From contig JAZNLL010000100.1 in NCBI GenBank assembly GCA_045579045.1, positions 1 to 48,814 of the forward strand: a stretch of DNA of 48,814 bases. The letters are read 5' to 3'. Each line of letters starts with the position of its first letter. Within the stretch, counting starts at the first letter, position 1. Below are positions 48,649 to 48,814 of the stretch, one piece after another. Made by a program: the position numbers and the translations under genes. Below the pieces are notes generated by a model. That model saw only the letters and a program-made list of their open reading frames with translations, was not told the origin of the DNA and did not search any database. Source of the DNA: Avoscillospira sp045579045 (GTDB lineage: Bacteria; Bacillota; Clostridia; Oscillospirales; Oscillospiraceae).

Positions 48649-48814
48649 AAGCAAGCTCTCTCTTGAGAGCGAACCGGTGAACGCACCGGAGTGTACCTTG
48701 TAAATTAAACAACGTAAACATGAACAAGCACCTTGGACAATTTATTAAAAGTTGTTCTTGTCAAACAGAAATGTTGAATGCGAGAATAGCCAACGAAAAT
48801 TCTTGAGTATATTG
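48649..48814 (+). other. Probable rRNA operon leader (16S gene expected downstream)
   Basis: No protein-coding gene follows P2. The transcript would contain hairpins GCTCTC/GAGAGC (48654-48669) and CCGGTG/CACCGG (48675-48690), then a stretch with CACCTTGGACAATTTATT like the antitermination/processing leaders of clostridial rRNA operons. The mature 16S start (AGAGTTTGATC) is not in the window. The assignment rests on promoter arrangement and resemblance. Confidence 0.65.

Overview
The window is chromosomal housekeeping DNA from an anaerobic Gram-positive bacterium. It is most likely a gut member of Clostridia, order Oscillospirales (the Ruminococcaceae/Oscillospiraceae side). The reasons are a class III fructose-1,6-bisphosphatase, TrmFO, a CD1247-type protein, DUF4364 and DUF4830 proteins, a long HPF, an S-box leader on metK, and strong sigma-A promoters in moderately GC-rich DNA. 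This placement is inference; no 16S sequence lies inside the window.

Layout. 1-7133: a truncated DUF4830 gene diverges from rsuA. A cell-wall/division block follows (PucR-type regulator, ftsE, ftsX, M23 hydrolase, S41 protease), then greA on its own promoter. 7199-14767: trmH-family methylase, repeat copy A, dprA, topA, trmFO, plsX and rnc. fbp follows convergently on the minus strand and diverges from smc. 16943-28174: smc, repeat copy B, ftsY, rdgB, yhbY, repeat copy C, a nadD-yqeK fusion, an LCP gene, rsfS and leuS. This is a long co-directional block for chromosome segregation, protein targeting, NAD synthesis, ribosome silencing and leucine charging.

28182-34457: rpsU; an unknown minus-strand gene; yqeG-pepP; efp with a CD1247 gene; tRNA-Ala(CGC); a deacetylase-like gene; and a more AT-rich orphan radical SAM/SPASM gene. 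34498-36741 is a minus-strand operon (ogt-azlC-azlD-PHP phosphatase). 36854-40819 carries an enoate-reductase-like flavoenzyme followed, after a hairpin-rich repeat, by both subunits of an aconitase X enzyme. MATE and rhomboid-like genes converge next. metK sits behind a SAM-I riboswitch, then wecC, a zinc-ribbon gene, a secreted CAP protein, a DUF4364 gene and hpf. The window ends in tandem rRNA-type promoters and a leader, so a 16S gene probably starts just downstream.

The most unusual structures are the following. (1) A family of 279-bp MITE-like elements has 28-bp terminal inverted repeats that contain a tRNA T-arm-like sequence and are bounded by TA. There are two full copies and one internally deleted copy, each lying between a stop codon and the next Shine-Dalgarno. 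(2) An aconitase X pair lies next to an ene-reductase, suggesting an uncharacterised dehydration-reduction pathway. (3) The leucyl-tRNA synthetase has non-canonical KMSKS and editing-site motifs. (4) A radical SAM/SPASM protein has no visible partner peptide. There is no sign of prophage, CRISPR or a complete insertion sequence.
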